Shown: piece after piece, positions 42,879 through 52,317 of the stretch
Layout of the letters: the number at the start of each line of letters is the position of its first letter
Numbering within the stretch: the stretch's first letter is position 1
Assembly (NCBI GenBank): GCA_963704535.1
Contig: OY969916.1
Location: 6,634,001 to 6,698,000, forward strand
Length of the DNA: 64,000 bases
Source of the DNA: G963704535 sp963704535
GTDB taxonomy: Bacteria; Chloroflexota; Chloroflexia; Chloroflexales; Roseiflexaceae
Direction: 5' to 3'
Position numbers and translations under genes: made by a program
The notes under the pieces: generated by a model
The model's input: only the letters and a program-made list of their open reading frames with translations
Databases searched by the model: none
What the model was told of the DNA's origin: nothing

Positions 42879-44774
42879 TTAATAATCGACGGGCCGCAAA
42901 TAGAACTCGCCGATCGCAGTCGACGAGAGCATGGCGGTGCTGGGCAGCCGGCGCTTCCAATGAGTGCTGTCGATCCGCCGCTTGACCAGCCGCACATCGC
43001 TCTCGGCGAAGCCAAGCGCGACAAGTTGGGGCACACTGTAGCCCTGGAGCACGTAGTGCAGAATGCGGTCGGCCAGCGGGTAGGCGATCCCGAAGTCGGC
43101 CTCGTCGGTCTGGCCGACGATCAGGTCGGCCGAGGCCGGCTTGTCCACGATCACCGCCGGGACGCCGACGTGCCGGGCAAGCTGCCAGACCTGCGACTTG
43201 AACAAGTCGCCCAGCGGGTTCACCGGCGGCGAGTTGTCGGCGTGCCAGGTGTAGTAGCCGAACAGTCGCTCGGTCTTGTTGCCGGTGCCGATCGGGATGG
43301 CATTGAGCTTCTGGGAGTAGTCGAACAAGGCGATCATACGGATGCGGGCCATCACATTGCCTTTGCGGCGCCCGTCCATCTCGGGGTCGAGCCGCACGTA
43401 GCCATCCACCGCATCGCTGATATCCACGGTCGTGGTGCGTATCCCAAGCTGCTCGATCACCAGTTGCGCGTGCTCAAGGCTCTCTCTGCTCGACGTGCGG
43501 TAGGGCATGCGGATCGCCAGCACATGCTCGGGGCCAAACGCCTCGGCGCACAAGCTCGCCGTCAGCGCCGAGTCCACGCCGCCGGAGAGGGCGATCACCA
43601 CGTCGCGGAAGCCGCGCCGCCGCTGGACCTCGTCGCGCAGGAACTCGACCAGCCAGCCGCGCACCAGTTCGCCATCGATGCGTAGCAGCGTGGGGTCCAG
43701 GGGGTCGAAGGGGCGCTGCGTAACCACGGGTAATTGAGAATTGAGAACTGAGAATTGAGAATTGGCGTTGTTCAGAGGTTTCTCAATTTTCAATTCTGCA
43801 TTTTCAATTTTCTCTTCCCAGCGGATCGGGGCCTGCTCGCCGCGCTGGGCACGGGCGATCTCGCGCTCGATATGCGGCAGCATGGTCTCCAGGTCGGCCA
43901 GCAGCGGAAGGTCGGCACGGGCCAGCGGCAGCTCGTCGAGGTCAATCGTCGCCTGCACCAGTGCCTCGGCCCACAGCGGCCCGGTGACGCGCACATTGCC
44001 GTGCGGTCCCATGATGAACGACGCGCCCGGGAACCCTTTGCCGCCCTCGAAGCCGACGAGCTGGGCCAGCACGCCGAAGATGCCGTGCTCGTCGGCAATG
44101 CGGCGCAGCAAATCCTCCCAGTGCTCGACATTGTCGGGGCGGCTGCTGTGCAGGCCGCGCGCCGGCGAGGCGCTGACCACAAACACCACCTGCGCGCCGT
44201 CGAGCGCCGCGACCGTCCCGCTGATCCCGTGCCAGGCGTCCTCGCAGATCAGGATCGCCGCCCGGCCGAAGCAGGTGTCGAACGCGGCCAGGTGGTGGCC
44301 CGCCTCGACAAAGCGCGCCTCGTCGAAGACGCCGTAGGTCGGCAGGAAGACTTTTCTGTGGACATGCCTAATTCCAGAACCGAGAACTGAGAACCGAGAA
44401 TTGTCGCCTGGTTCTTGGTTCTTGGTTCTTGGTTCTTGGTTCTGCCCGAGGGTGGCGTAGATCGCGCTGTTGTAGTGCCGGTCGCGGTAGCGCTCGTAGA
44501 AGCCGGCGACGATGTCGAGCGGCGGGGCGGCGGGGCCGCGTGCGGCCAGGTAGGCGGCCTGGAGGTCGGCGAAGACCTGGCCGGCGGTGCGGGCGGTCTC
44601 GCGCACGCCGCCCTCCAGGAAGTAGCCGGTCAGCGCCGTCTCGGCCAGCACCAGCACATCCGGCTGGGTCGCCAGGCTGTCGAGCTGGGCGAAGACCTCG
44701 GCCAGCCGCGCGATGTTGGCGGTGTAGTCGCCCTTTTTAGGGCGGAGTTGTGCGATCGCGATGTTGACCTGCAT
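42879..44774 (-). CDS. nadE: Glutamine-dependent NAD synthetase with two in-frame palindromic insertions
   Basis: A 631-residue two-domain enzyme: deamido-NAD plus glutamine and ATP to NAD. The N-terminal nitrilase domain has Glu45 (LAETALTG), Lys141 (HVHRKVFLP) and Cys177 (LICEDAWHG); the C-terminal synthetase has the P-loop ALSGGVDSALTASL. Two hydrophilic stretches, about residues 111-134 (NQEPRTKNQEPGDNSRF) and 321-351 (KIENAELKIEKPLNN, then SQFSVLNSQL), are encoded by iterated palindromic repeats like those between genes. The second lies in the interdomain linker, the first before the Lys loop. AAGGA precedes ATG 44774. It belongs to the NrtR operon. Confidence 0.92.
   Translation of the reverse strand: MQVNIAIAQLRPKKGDYTANIARLAEVFAQLDSLATQPDVLVLAETALTGYFLEGGVRETARTAGQVFADLQAAYLAARGPAAPPLDIVAGFYERYRDRHYNSAIYATLGQNQEPRTKNQEPGDNSRFSVLGSGIRHVHRKVFLPTYGVFDEARFVEAGHHLAAFDTCFGRAAILICEDAWHGISGTVAALDGAQVVFVVSASPARGLHSSRPDNVEHWEDLLRRIADEHGIFGVLAQLVGFEGGKGFPGASFIMGPHGNVRVTGPLWAEALVQATIDLDELPLARADLPLLADLETMLPHIEREIARAQRGEQAPIRWEEKIENAELKIEKPLNNANSQFSVLNSQLPVVTQRPFDPLDPTLLRIDGELVRGWLVEFLRDEVQRRRGFRDVVIALSGGVDSALTASLCAEAFGPEHVLAIRMPYRTSSRESLEHAQLVIEQLGIRTTTVDISDAVDGYVRLDPEMDGRRKGNVMARIRMIALFDYSQKLNAIPIGTGNKTERLFGYYTWHADNSPPVNPLGDLFKSQVWQLARHVGVPAVIVDKPASADLIVGQTDEADFGIAYPLADRILHYVLQGYSVPQLVALGFAESDVRLVKRRIDSTHWKRRLPSTAMLSSTAIGEFYLRPVDY
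43731..43815. repeat. Iterated-phrase palindrome inside nadE, linker site
   Basis: On the plus strand TAATTGAGAATTGAGAACTG and AGAATTGAGAATTGG are followed, after a GCGTTGTTCAGAGG loop, by TTTCTCAATTTTCAATTCTG and CATTTTCAATTTTC. The two halves pair imperfectly. The phrase TTGAGAA equals that of the intergenic hairpin at 30089. The insertion keeps the nadE frame. Confidence 0.75.
44372..44455. repeat. Iterated-phrase palindrome inside nadE, nitrilase-domain site
   Basis: AACCGAGAACTGAGAACCG and AGAATTGTCGCC are followed by TGGTTCTTGGTTCTTGG repeated to about 44443. The halves pair imperfectly with G-T pairs. Related words make the perfect hairpin at 58291-58325. The insertion keeps the frame and adds about 24 residues just before the HRKVF catalytic loop. 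Confidence 0.75.
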
Positions 44775-44794
44775 GGGAGTGTCCTTCTTTGAGT

Positions 44795-44920
44795 GGCGGC
44801 CACAGGGGGCCAGCCTTACATCGTGTCTTGACAGGGGCGGCCACAGAGGAGCCGCCCTTACGGGTGCTCTGGCGAGGGCGGCCACGCCGGGGCGGCCACG
44901 CGGGGCCGCCCTTACGGGGC
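44795..44920. repeat. GC-rich iterated repeat between NADAR and nadE genes
   Basis: GGCGGCCACAGGGGGCC, GGGGCGGCCACAGAGGAGCC and GGGCGGCCACGCCGGGG alternate with GCCGCCCTTACGGG, so several mutually complementary stems are possible. The same phrase set occurs in frame within the EamA gene. It fills the 137-bp gap in the NAD operon and slightly overlaps the 3' end of the NADAR gene. Confidence 0.65.
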
Positions 44921-45349
44921 GCGCAGTTCAGCGCGCACCTCCATCAGGATCTTGCCCAGCATGTTCTTGCCGGTCCCGTTCGTGCCGCAGCCCCAGTAGT
45001 AGTCGTTGGTGGTTGCCTCGATCAGCTCCTCGTCGTCGGTATCCAGCAGGGTCTTCCGAATATCGTCGTGGGTCAGAAACTTCTGGCGCACCGCCTCGCG
45101 CATGATCTCGTCTTTGATCTGCTCCCAGTCGGCGCGCAACGGGCGGTCGCGGTCGCGGCCCATCTCGGCGGCCTGCTTGGGCGTTTTCGCCAGGCGGATG
45201 AGTTCCTCATGCGCGGTGCCGGCGAACTTCTGGGCCTGGAAGTAGTGCTCTGAGGTCGGCCACCACGTGCCCTTCAGATCGATGCCGTGGGCCGAGAAGT
45301 TCGAAAAGCAGCCGTAGGCGTCGCGGGTGCTGTAGAAGGAGATCGGCAT
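44912..45349 (-). CDS. NADAR-family protein (YbiA/RibX-like)
   Basis: A 145-residue protein with the NADAR signatures FYSTRDAYGCFSNFSAHGI, WPTSEHYFQAQKFAG, and the C-terminal DDEELIEATTNDYYWGCGTNGTGKNMLGKILMEVR. Family members hydrolyse N-glycosidic bonds, in riboflavin intermediates or as ADP-ribosyl-nucleoside hydrolases. Here it lies three bases after the NrtR gene and before nadE, so a role in NAD or ADP-ribose turnover is more likely than in riboflavin synthesis; this is inference from context. Confidence 0.9.
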   Translation of the reverse strand: MPISFYSTRDAYGCFSNFSAHGIDLKGTWWPTSEHYFQAQKFAGTAHEELIRLAKTPKQAAEMGRDRDRPLRADWEQIKDEIMREAVRQKFLTHDDIRKTLLDTDDEELIEATTNDYYWGCGTNGTGKNMLGKILMEVRAELRAP

Positions 45350-45352
45350 CGA

Positions 45353-46087
45353 CTACTCCTCGCTCTCGCTCACGCGGGCCTCGCGCCAGCGGAAGACAAA
45401 CTGTTCCTCGCCGCGATTGCGCCGGAAGCGGTAGAGCGTTGTGGGGCGCCCGCGGCCCTCGCGGCGCATCCCAGTGTCCTCAAGCACTTTGGCATCCTTG
45501 ATCTTGCGGTAGAAGTTGCCTTTGTCAAGCTTCTCGCCAAGAATCTGCTCGTAGATATGCTTAAGCTCAAGGATGGAAAAAACCTCTGGCAGAAGCTGGA
45601 ACGCCAGTGTCGTATATTCAAGCTTGGAGCGCAGCCGGCCCAGGGCGGTCGCCAAAATGGTGTCGTGGTCGAACGCCAGCGGGCCAGGCAGCCGCCGCAC
45701 CGGGAACCAACTGACATGGATGCTTTCCTCGGAGACTCGCAATGTCTGCTGGTCGGCGCGCACGAGCGCGATGTAGGCCACGCTGATCACGCGCATGCGC
45801 GGGTCGCGCTTGGGGTCGCCGAAGGTGTAGAGCTGCTCCATATAGATATCGCGGATGCCGGTCTCTTCTTCAAGTTCGCGGCGGACCGCCAGCTCAAGCG
45901 ACTCGTCCATCTGAACGAAGCCGCCGGGGATGGCCCAGCGCCCTTCGTACGGCCAGCGCTTGCGCTTAACCAGCAGTACGTGCAGTTCGCGCTCCTGGAG
46001 GGTGAATATCACGACATCGACGGTCAGCGAGGGGCGATCGTAGCGTGATGGGTCGTAGTTGTCAGGGCGTTCCTCGTGCTCCTCCAT
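45353..46087 (-). CDS. nrtR: NrtR-type Nudix transcriptional regulator of NAD metabolism
   Basis: A 244-residue protein: a Nudix-like domain (residues 20-155; GGFVQMDESLELAVRRELEEETGI, which keeps the Nudix box pattern GX5EX7REUXEEXGU) and a C-terminal winged helix (LELKHIYEQILGEKLDKGNFYRKIKDAKVLEDTG). NrtR binds ADP-ribose or related NAD derivatives and controls NAD genes. It leads the cluster NADAR, nadE and the hydrolase. A 19-bp palindrome of NrtR type overlaps its own promoter. Confidence 0.88.
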   Translation of the reverse strand: MEEHEERPDNYDPSRYDRPSLTVDVVIFTLQERELHVLLVKRKRWPYEGRWAIPGGFVQMDESLELAVRRELEEETGIRDIYMEQLYTFGDPKRDPRMRVISVAYIALVRADQQTLRVSEESIHVSWFPVRRLPGPLAFDHDTILATALGRLRSKLEYTTLAFQLLPEVFSILELKHIYEQILGEKLDKGNFYRKIKDAKVLEDTGMRREGRGRPTTLYRFRRNRGEEQFVFRWREARVSESEE

Positions 46088-46102
46088 GGTCGTTGCTCCT
46101 TT

Positions 46103-46151
46103 ATAGTGTTAAATCTACACTAAGTATACACGAGGACATGGGGTTTGTCAA
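46103..46151 (-). promoter_or_regulatory. NAD operon promoter with NrtR-type operator
   Basis: On the minus strand TTGACA (46151-46146) and TATACT (46127-46122) are 18 bases apart. Right after the -10 lies TAGTGTAGATTTAACACTA (46121-46103), a palindrome TAGTGT-N7-ACACTA that resembles described NrtR sites (GT-rich/AC-rich arms). Its position over the transcription start suits repression. AAGGAG follows 6 bases later. Confidence 0.8.
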
Positions 46152-46189
46152 GAGGATGAGCGGATAGGGGAGCGGATAAAGCGGATATG

Positions 46190-46240
46190 GAGGATGGAGG
46201 ATGGAGGATGGAAGGTAGCCATCCTCCATCCTCCATCCTC
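46190..46240. terminator. Iterated GGAGGAT hairpin, 22-bp perfect stem
   Basis: Left arm 46190-46211 iterates GAGGATGG three times and right arm 46219-46240 iterates CCATCCTC; they are exact complements with a 7-base loop. It lies 18 bases after the end of the cytochrome c gene and before the NAD operon promoter, so it probably ends the upstream transcript. Confidence 0.75.
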
Positions 46241-46258
46241 TATCTTCAGTTCCAGAGG

Positions 46259-48022
46259 CTACCGCGCCCAGTCGAGCCCGCCGTGGTCCCCGATCGGGTC
46301 GATCCGCCGCAGCCGGGCGCCGTCGGCGTCCATGAGGTAGATTCCCCCGACGCCCATGACAGCGATCTGCCTGCCGTCGGGGGAGAACGACGCCATAGGC
46401 AGATCCTCGTAGATCGTGGTCAGGCGGCGCAGCCCTGTCCCGTCGGTATTGACGATCCACAGGTCCCACGGTAGCCCATGGGCTGCGGCGGTCGGGGGCT
46501 CGACCAGGCTGAACAGGGCCTGAAGCGGCGATGGCGCAGCGGCCTCGATCGGTTTGCCCTCCTGGTCGGTCTTCGGGCCGCCGATCGCCGCCACGACGAT
46601 CTGCGTGCCGTCAGGCGAGAACCGCGGCGCGTAGAAGCCCTGGAACGCTCCGCCGCCGAGCACCTCGCGCCCGCCGCTGCCGTCGGGAGCGCCCACCTCC
46701 AGCGACATGGTGTAGCCATCCTGGCTCAGGCGCAGGTAAGCCAGTTGTGTGCCGTCGCGCGAGATCGTTGGGTCGAGCGCGTCCTCCAGGATCGGCTGCT
46801 GCGCGCCGGTCGCCAGGTCGACCAGGACGATCTGGAGCTGCCGGCCGGTATCGGACGCCGCGCCCAGGCCATTCAGCGCCACATACAGCTTCTGCCCATC
46901 AGGCGCCCACGCCGGCATGCCCAGCAGCCCTTGCTCCGGCTTCCAGACCGCGCGGAGGTTCGAGCCGTCGGCGTTCATCACATAGAGCGCGCCGGTTGGA
47001 ATCGGCAGCTTGGCGGTCACGCTCGGCTGGATGGTCACGATAAAGGCGACCTGGCTGCCGTCGGGCGAGAACACCGGCTCCTTGGCGTAGCTATTGGCGT
47101 CCACATTCGTCAACTGCTGTGGCGCGGCGCCGTCGCCGGGGTTGCGCCAGATGTTGCCGATGCGGGCGAAGACCAGTGGCGGCAGCGGCTCCTGGACATT
47201 GGGCACGGCGGCGCTGGGCGCGGGCTGGGCCGGGAAGGGCTGGGCGGGCGCCTGGGCGCTGGGGTCGGCCTGAACCAGTGGGGCGCTCCACCCGAAGGTG
47301 CGCAGGTAAGTGACAAGCTGCCAGAGCTGCTCCTCGCCGAAGCGCTGGCCGAACGCGGGCATGGCCGAGTTGGGGTAGCCATCTTTGATCCACAGGTAGA
47401 CCTGGCCGTCGGTATGCTTGCCGGGCGGCATGTGTTGCGAGAAGTCGGCCGGGCGCGGGTTGAGTCCGGCGGCAGCCGGCCCGTCGCCTTTGCCGGATGG
47501 ACCATGGCAGGTGATGCAGTTGGCCTGGTAGAGCTCCTGCCCGGCCAGGATCGTCTGTGGATTGGATGGAAGCGGGTTGATCGGGCCGGCGGCCTCGCCC
47601 GGCGCGGCGATCGGGAACGCGAACGAGATGCTCTGCGAGGGCTGGCCGGAGCGGGCCAGCGTCGCGTCCACCAGCCAGCGCCCGACCATCGTGAAGAACT
47701 GGCCGCGTGCCTGGAACTGACCCTGGCTGACCGGCTGTGCATCAGCCACGACCGTACCCATGTCCATCTCGGCCATAGTGAAGCGCAGTTGCACCGCGCT
47801 CACATCGACCGGCTTGCCGGCTGCGTCCTGCACCGAGACCTCGACGACGCGCTCGCCGAGCGCGGCCTGGTCAAGCTGCATTGTCACCTGGAGATCGCCG
47901 ACCACGGCGGTCTGTACGACGCCGGCCGTGAGCGAGGCGGGGCGGCGGCCGATCAGCCATCCGCCGACGACGAAGATCGTGATTAGCAGCGCGGCGAACG
48001 CGAAGATGCGCCAGGAACGCAT
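46259..48022 (-). CDS. Membrane-anchored YtkA-like / cytochrome c / beta-propeller fusion protein
   Basis: 587 residues. Residues 7-27 are a membrane anchor; about 40-140 resemble the YtkA/FixH-like beta-sandwich (VGDLQVTMQLDQAALGERVVEVSVQDAAGKPV, FTMAEMDMG); about 155-245 form a cytochrome c domain with CITCH at 169-173 and a possible distal Met at 221 (MPAFG); about 285-587 are TolB/WD40-like propeller blades (FSPDGSQVAFI, WAPDGQKLYVAL, FSPDGTQIVVAA, FSPDGRQIAVMG). It faces outward and probably carries electrons. The order of three domains is unusual. AGAGAGG precedes ATG 48022. Confidence 0.82.
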   Translation of the reverse strand: MRSWRIFAFAALLITIFVVGGWLIGRRPASLTAGVVQTAVVGDLQVTMQLDQAALGERVVEVSVQDAAGKPVDVSAVQLRFTMAEMDMGTVVADAQPVSQGQFQARGQFFTMVGRWLVDATLARSGQPSQSISFAFPIAAPGEAAGPINPLPSNPQTILAGQELYQANCITCHGPSGKGDGPAAAGLNPRPADFSQHMPPGKHTDGQVYLWIKDGYPNSAMPAFGQRFGEEQLWQLVTYLRTFGWSAPLVQADPSAQAPAQPFPAQPAPSAAVPNVQEPLPPLVFARIGNIWRNPGDGAAPQQLTNVDANSYAKEPVFSPDGSQVAFIVTIQPSVTAKLPIPTGALYVMNADGSNLRAVWKPEQGLLGMPAWAPDGQKLYVALNGLGAASDTGRQLQIVLVDLATGAQQPILEDALDPTISRDGTQLAYLRLSQDGYTMSLEVGAPDGSGGREVLGGGAFQGFYAPRFSPDGTQIVVAAIGGPKTDQEGKPIEAAAPSPLQALFSLVEPPTAAAHGLPWDLWIVNTDGTGLRRLTTIYEDLPMASFSPDGRQIAVMGVGGIYLMDADGARLRRIDPIGDHGGLDWAR

Positions 48023-48039
48023 GCGGAACCTCTCTGGAA

Positions 48040-48157
48040 TGTGACGAGATGACAAGATGACAAGATGACAGGGTGACAAGGTGAAAGGGTGAAAGGGTGA
48101 CGTTTCACGTATCACGTTTCAACGTCAATGGACAATTCACGTATCACGTTTCACGTA
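48040..48157. repeat. Iterated-phrase repeat block
   Basis: GATGACAAGATGACAAGATG, GGTGAAAGGGTGAAAGGGTG and then CACGTATCACGTTTCA words iterate here; ACGTTTCACGTATCACG occurs twice. No perfect long stem forms. The block separates the glutamine amidotransferase gene from the cytochrome gene, both on the minus strand. Confidence 0.55.
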
Positions 48158-48907
48158 TCACGTCCGGTGTTCGCGGGCGATTGCGACGAAGCCCTCGAAC
48201 ATGCGCGCCCAGCGCCGGTCGGCCTGCTCCCACAGCTCCTCGGGGTGGCACTGCACGCCGAGCACAAAGCCGGGGCCGACGCCCTCGACCGCCTCGATCA
48301 GGCCGTCGGGCGCGCGGGCGATCACCCGCAGCCCCGGCGCAAGCCGGCCGAGCGCCTGGTGGTGCAGCGTGTTGACCGGCAGCTCGGTCGTGTCGAGCCG
48401 CTCGGCCAGCCACGAGTTGCCCTCCAGAGTCATGAAATGCGCCAGGTACGCCATATCGCGGCGCTGGGCCGACTCGCGATGGTTGAGCGTGCCGGGCAGC
48501 TCGGCGGCGATATCCTGGTACAGCGTCCCGCCGAGTGCCACGTTGAGCAGTTGGGCGCCGCGGCAGATCCCCAGGAGCGGCCTACCTTCGGCGGCGGCGC
48601 GGCGGGCCAGCGCGATTTCGACCTCATCCTGGAACGGGTTGGCCTTCTCAAGCTGGGGGTGCGGCTCGGCGCCGTAGAAGGATGGGTGGATATCCTCGCC
48701 GCCGGCCAGCAGCAGCGCGTCACAGCGCTCGTAGTGGGCGTCAAGAACCTCGGCGTCGCGGGTCAGGTGGATCAGCGATGGGATGCCGCCGGCGGCCTCG
48801 ATCGCGCGCAGGTAGCTGATCGCATTGCCGTTAGTGGGCGTATACCAGAGGTCCGGGTAGACGCCACAGGGGATGCCGATTATCGGGCGGGCTGATGTTC
48901 GCATCAT
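48158..48907 (-). CDS. Class I glutamine amidotransferase-like hydrolase (PuuD/peptidase C26)
   Basis: A 249-residue protein of the gamma-glutamyl-GABA hydrolase family. PIIGIPCGVYPD starts the domain; the nucleophile is in LLGICRGAQLLNVALGGTLYQD and the His/Glu pair in GVQCHPEELWEQ. The family cleaves gamma-glutamyl amides, as PuuD does in putrescine breakdown, but no other puu genes are present. The ATG at 48907 lies eight bases after GAGAGG. An N-terminal extension in the same frame overlaps a degenerate repeat and is not used. Confidence 0.9.
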   Translation of the reverse strand: MMRTSARPIIGIPCGVYPDLWYTPTNGNAISYLRAIEAAGGIPSLIHLTRDAEVLDAHYERCDALLLAGGEDIHPSFYGAEPHPQLEKANPFQDEVEIALARRAAAEGRPLLGICRGAQLLNVALGGTLYQDIAAELPGTLNHRESAQRRDMAYLAHFMTLEGNSWLAERLDTTELPVNTLHHQALGRLAPGLRVIARAPDGLIEAVEGVGPGFVLGVQCHPEELWEQADRRWARMFEGFVAIAREHRT

Positions 48908-48919
48908 CGAAAATTCCTC

Positions 48920-49150
48920 TCTGAGGAAAAGGGTTTGAGGGGTTGCCTCTTCAGGCCGCTCCAACCCACAGTATAAAGGAGTTTGCCATGTGTCAAAACT
49001 ATAGCACATTGAAGCAAGTGACGCTATAGGATAGGTGACTGCGAAAAAGCGGTATAATACTCGCCGAATAGGTCATTCTCAATTCTCAGAAGCTGTCTGA
49101 AAGGGGGAGTTTGAGGGGGCTGGCCCCTCAAGAACCCTTTTCACCAGAAG
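48920..49150. other. Divergent intergenic region with degraded and clear family 1 copies
   Basis: About 48923-48958 holds a degraded family 1 copy (GGAAAAGGGTTTGAGGGG, then TTGCCTCTTC). A TATAAT at 49053-49058 is a possible -10 for proC, without a clear -35. About 49090-49146 is a clear family 1 copy (GAAGCTGTCTGAAAGGGGGAG, GGGGGCTGGCCCC, TCAAGAACCC), which lies in the proC leader. The right terminal repeat is missing. Confidence 0.5.
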
Positions 49151-49176
49151 AGATTCAATTCCCCAAAGGGGTTATT

Positions 49177-49992
49177 ATGATTCGTGATCTGCGCATTGCC
49201 GTCATTGGCGCGGGGCGGATGGGCGAGGCGATTATCGGCGGGCTGCTGCGCCAGGAACTCGTCGCGCCGGACCAAATCATGGCGACCGGCCCGCGCGAGG
49301 AGCGGCGCGAGAAGCTGGCGAATCGCTACGGCATCCGCACGACCGCCGATAACTATGAGGCGGCCCACTGGGCGCAAGTGGCTATTTTCACCGTGAAGCC
49401 GCAGACATTGCCGAAGCTGACCGAGCTACGCGGCGCCCTACGCGAGGGCGAACTGGTGATCTCGACGGTCGCGGGGGCACCTATTCGGCACTTCGTCGAG
49501 CTGCTCGACCACCCGGCCGTGGTGCGCTCGATGCCGAACACCCCGGCGCAGATCGGCGAGGGGATGACGGTCTGGACGGCGGCCGAGCAGGTAACTGAGC
49601 AGCAGCGCGGCTGGGCCCAGGTCGTCCTTAGCTCGCTTGGGCACGAGCTGTATGTGGCCGACGAGAACTACCTGGACATGGCGACCGCGCTCAACGGCAC
49701 TGGGCCAGCGTATATCTTTCTGCTGCTGGAGGCCATGATCGACGCAGGGGTTCACCTGGGGCTGCCGCGCTATATGGCCCAGGAGTTGGTGCTCCAGACC
49801 ATGCTGGGGTCGGTGCGCTACGCGCTCCAGAGCGGCCGGCATATGGCCGAACTACGCAACGATGTGACCTCGCCAGGCGGGACGACCGCAGCCGCGCTCT
49901 ACGAGCTGGAGCGCGGCACCCTCCGCACGGTGCTCTCGGATGCGATCTGGGCCGCCTACCGCCGCTCGGCGGAGCTGGGCAAGGGCAAGTAG
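49177..49992 (+). CDS. proC: Pyrroline-5-carboxylate reductase
   Basis: A 271-residue enzyme, the last step of proline synthesis. RIAVIGAGRMGEAIIGGLL is the Rossmann motif; VVRSMPNTPAQIGEGMTVW and ALNGTGPAYIFLLLEAMIDAGVHLGLPR are family signatures, and DVTSPGGTTAAALYELERG near the end is the P5CR signature. The ATG at 49177 follows AAAGGGG; longer frames begin in the repeat. A hairpin follows the stop codon. Confidence 0.95.
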   Translation: MIRDLRIAVIGAGRMGEAIIGGLLRQELVAPDQIMATGPREERREKLANRYGIRTTADNYEAAHWAQVAIFTVKPQTLPKLTELRGALREGELVISTVAGAPIRHFVELLDHPAVVRSMPNTPAQIGEGMTVWTAAEQVTEQQRGWAQVVLSSLGHELYVADENYLDMATALNGTGPAYIFLLLEAMIDAGVHLGLPRYMAQELVLQTMLGSVRYALQSGRHMAELRNDVTSPGGTTAAALYELERGTLRTVLSDAIWAAYRRSAELGKGK

Positions 49993-50070
49993 CCCAGAAC
50001 AAAGAACAGAGAACAGAGAACAAAAGGGCCTCGGTATTTTGTTCTTTGTCCTGTGTTCTTTGTTCTTATG
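49993..50070. terminator. Iterated GAACA hairpin after proC
   Basis: AGAACAAAGAACAGAGAACAG and AGAACAAAA (to about 50023) are opposed by TTTTGTTCTTTGTCCTG and TGTTCTTTGTTCTT (50037-50068), giving a long, slightly imperfect stem with a GGGCCTCGG-containing loop. Likely terminator between proC and the groESL promoter. Confidence 0.7.
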
Positions 50071-50074
50071 TTGA

Positions 50075-50101
50075 CTGGCGCTCTCACCCGTTGAGTGCTA
50101 A
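50075..50101. promoter_or_regulatory. Second, degenerate CIRCE-like site
   Basis: GAGTGCTAA at 50093-50101 is a perfect right half; CTGGCGCTC at 50075-50083 matches six of nine bases of the left half and the spacing is exactly nine. It lies upstream of the -35. HrcA may bind both sites. Confidence 0.5.
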
Positions 50102-50109
50102 AATGCCAC

Positions 50110-50138
50110 TTGACAAAATCCAAACCTTTGAGTACTAT
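50110..50138 (+). promoter_or_regulatory. groESL promoter
   Basis: TTGACA (50110-50115) and TACTAT (50133-50138) are 17 bases apart, between a degenerate and a perfect CIRCE site. Confidence 0.75.
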
Positions 50139-50146
50139 ATGGGCGG

Positions 50147-50173
50147 TTAGCACTCACACTACCAGAGTGCTAA
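50147..50173. promoter_or_regulatory. CIRCE operator (HrcA site)
   Basis: TTAGCACTC (50147-50155), nine spacer bases and GAGTGCTAA (50165-50173): a perfect CIRCE element just downstream of the -10, so HrcA would block initiation until heat stress. hrcA itself is not in the window. Confidence 0.95.
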
Positions 50174-50220
50174 ACGTCACAGTGGTTTTATGGTTCATAA
50201 GTGAGGAGGTATTCTGAGCT

Positions 50221-50526
50221 ATGGCAGCGGACTTTCGCATTCGGCCCCTGGCGGATCGCGTTGTGATCAAGCCTGCGGAGCGTGAGGAAAAGACCAAGGG
50301 CGGTATCTACCTGCCGGACACCGCAAGCAAGGAGCGCCCGATGGAGGGTACTGTCCTGGCGGTCGGTGAGGGTCGCCTTGACGACAATGGCCGGCGCGTT
50401 CCTATGAATGTCAAGGCCGGCGACAAGGTGCTGTTCGCCAAGTACAGCGGTACCGAGTACAAGGTCGACGACGTCGAGTACCTGATCCTTTCCGAGAAGG
50501 ATATCCTGGGCGTTATCCAGGAGTAA
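50221..50526 (+). CDS. groES: Co-chaperonin GroES
   Basis: A 101-residue GroES: FRIRPLADRVVIKPAEREEKTKGGIYLPDTASKERPMEG, the mobile loop region, and GDKVLFAKYSGTEYKVDDVEYLILSEKDILGVI. It caps the GroEL ring. GAGGAGG precedes the ATG. It is the first gene after the CIRCE promoter and lies 94 bases before groEL. Confidence 0.97.
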   Translation: MAADFRIRPLADRVVIKPAEREEKTKGGIYLPDTASKERPMEGTVLAVGEGRLDDNGRRVPMNVKAGDKVLFAKYSGTEYKVDDVEYLILSEKDILGVIQE

Positions 50527-50620
50527 TGATGCCCGCTCGCAGTGCGAGTGGGCTTCTACAACCTTGCACCGGATTTATCCACACAACAGATCATTATTAT
50601 AGAGGAGGATTTGTACACCC

Positions 50621-52255
<1,635 letters not shown>

Positions 52256-52280
52256 AGTCCACCCATCACTGAAGTAGAGC

Positions 52281-52317
52281 GCGGAAGGCCCTGGCACATT
52301 GTGCCAGGGCCTTCCGC
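52281..52317. terminator. groESL terminator hairpin
   Basis: GCGGAAGGCCCTGGCACA (52281-52298) and TGTGCCAGGGCCTTCCGC (52300-52317) form an 18-bp perfect stem with a tight loop, 26 bases after the groEL stop. No U-tract follows. Confidence 0.8.
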
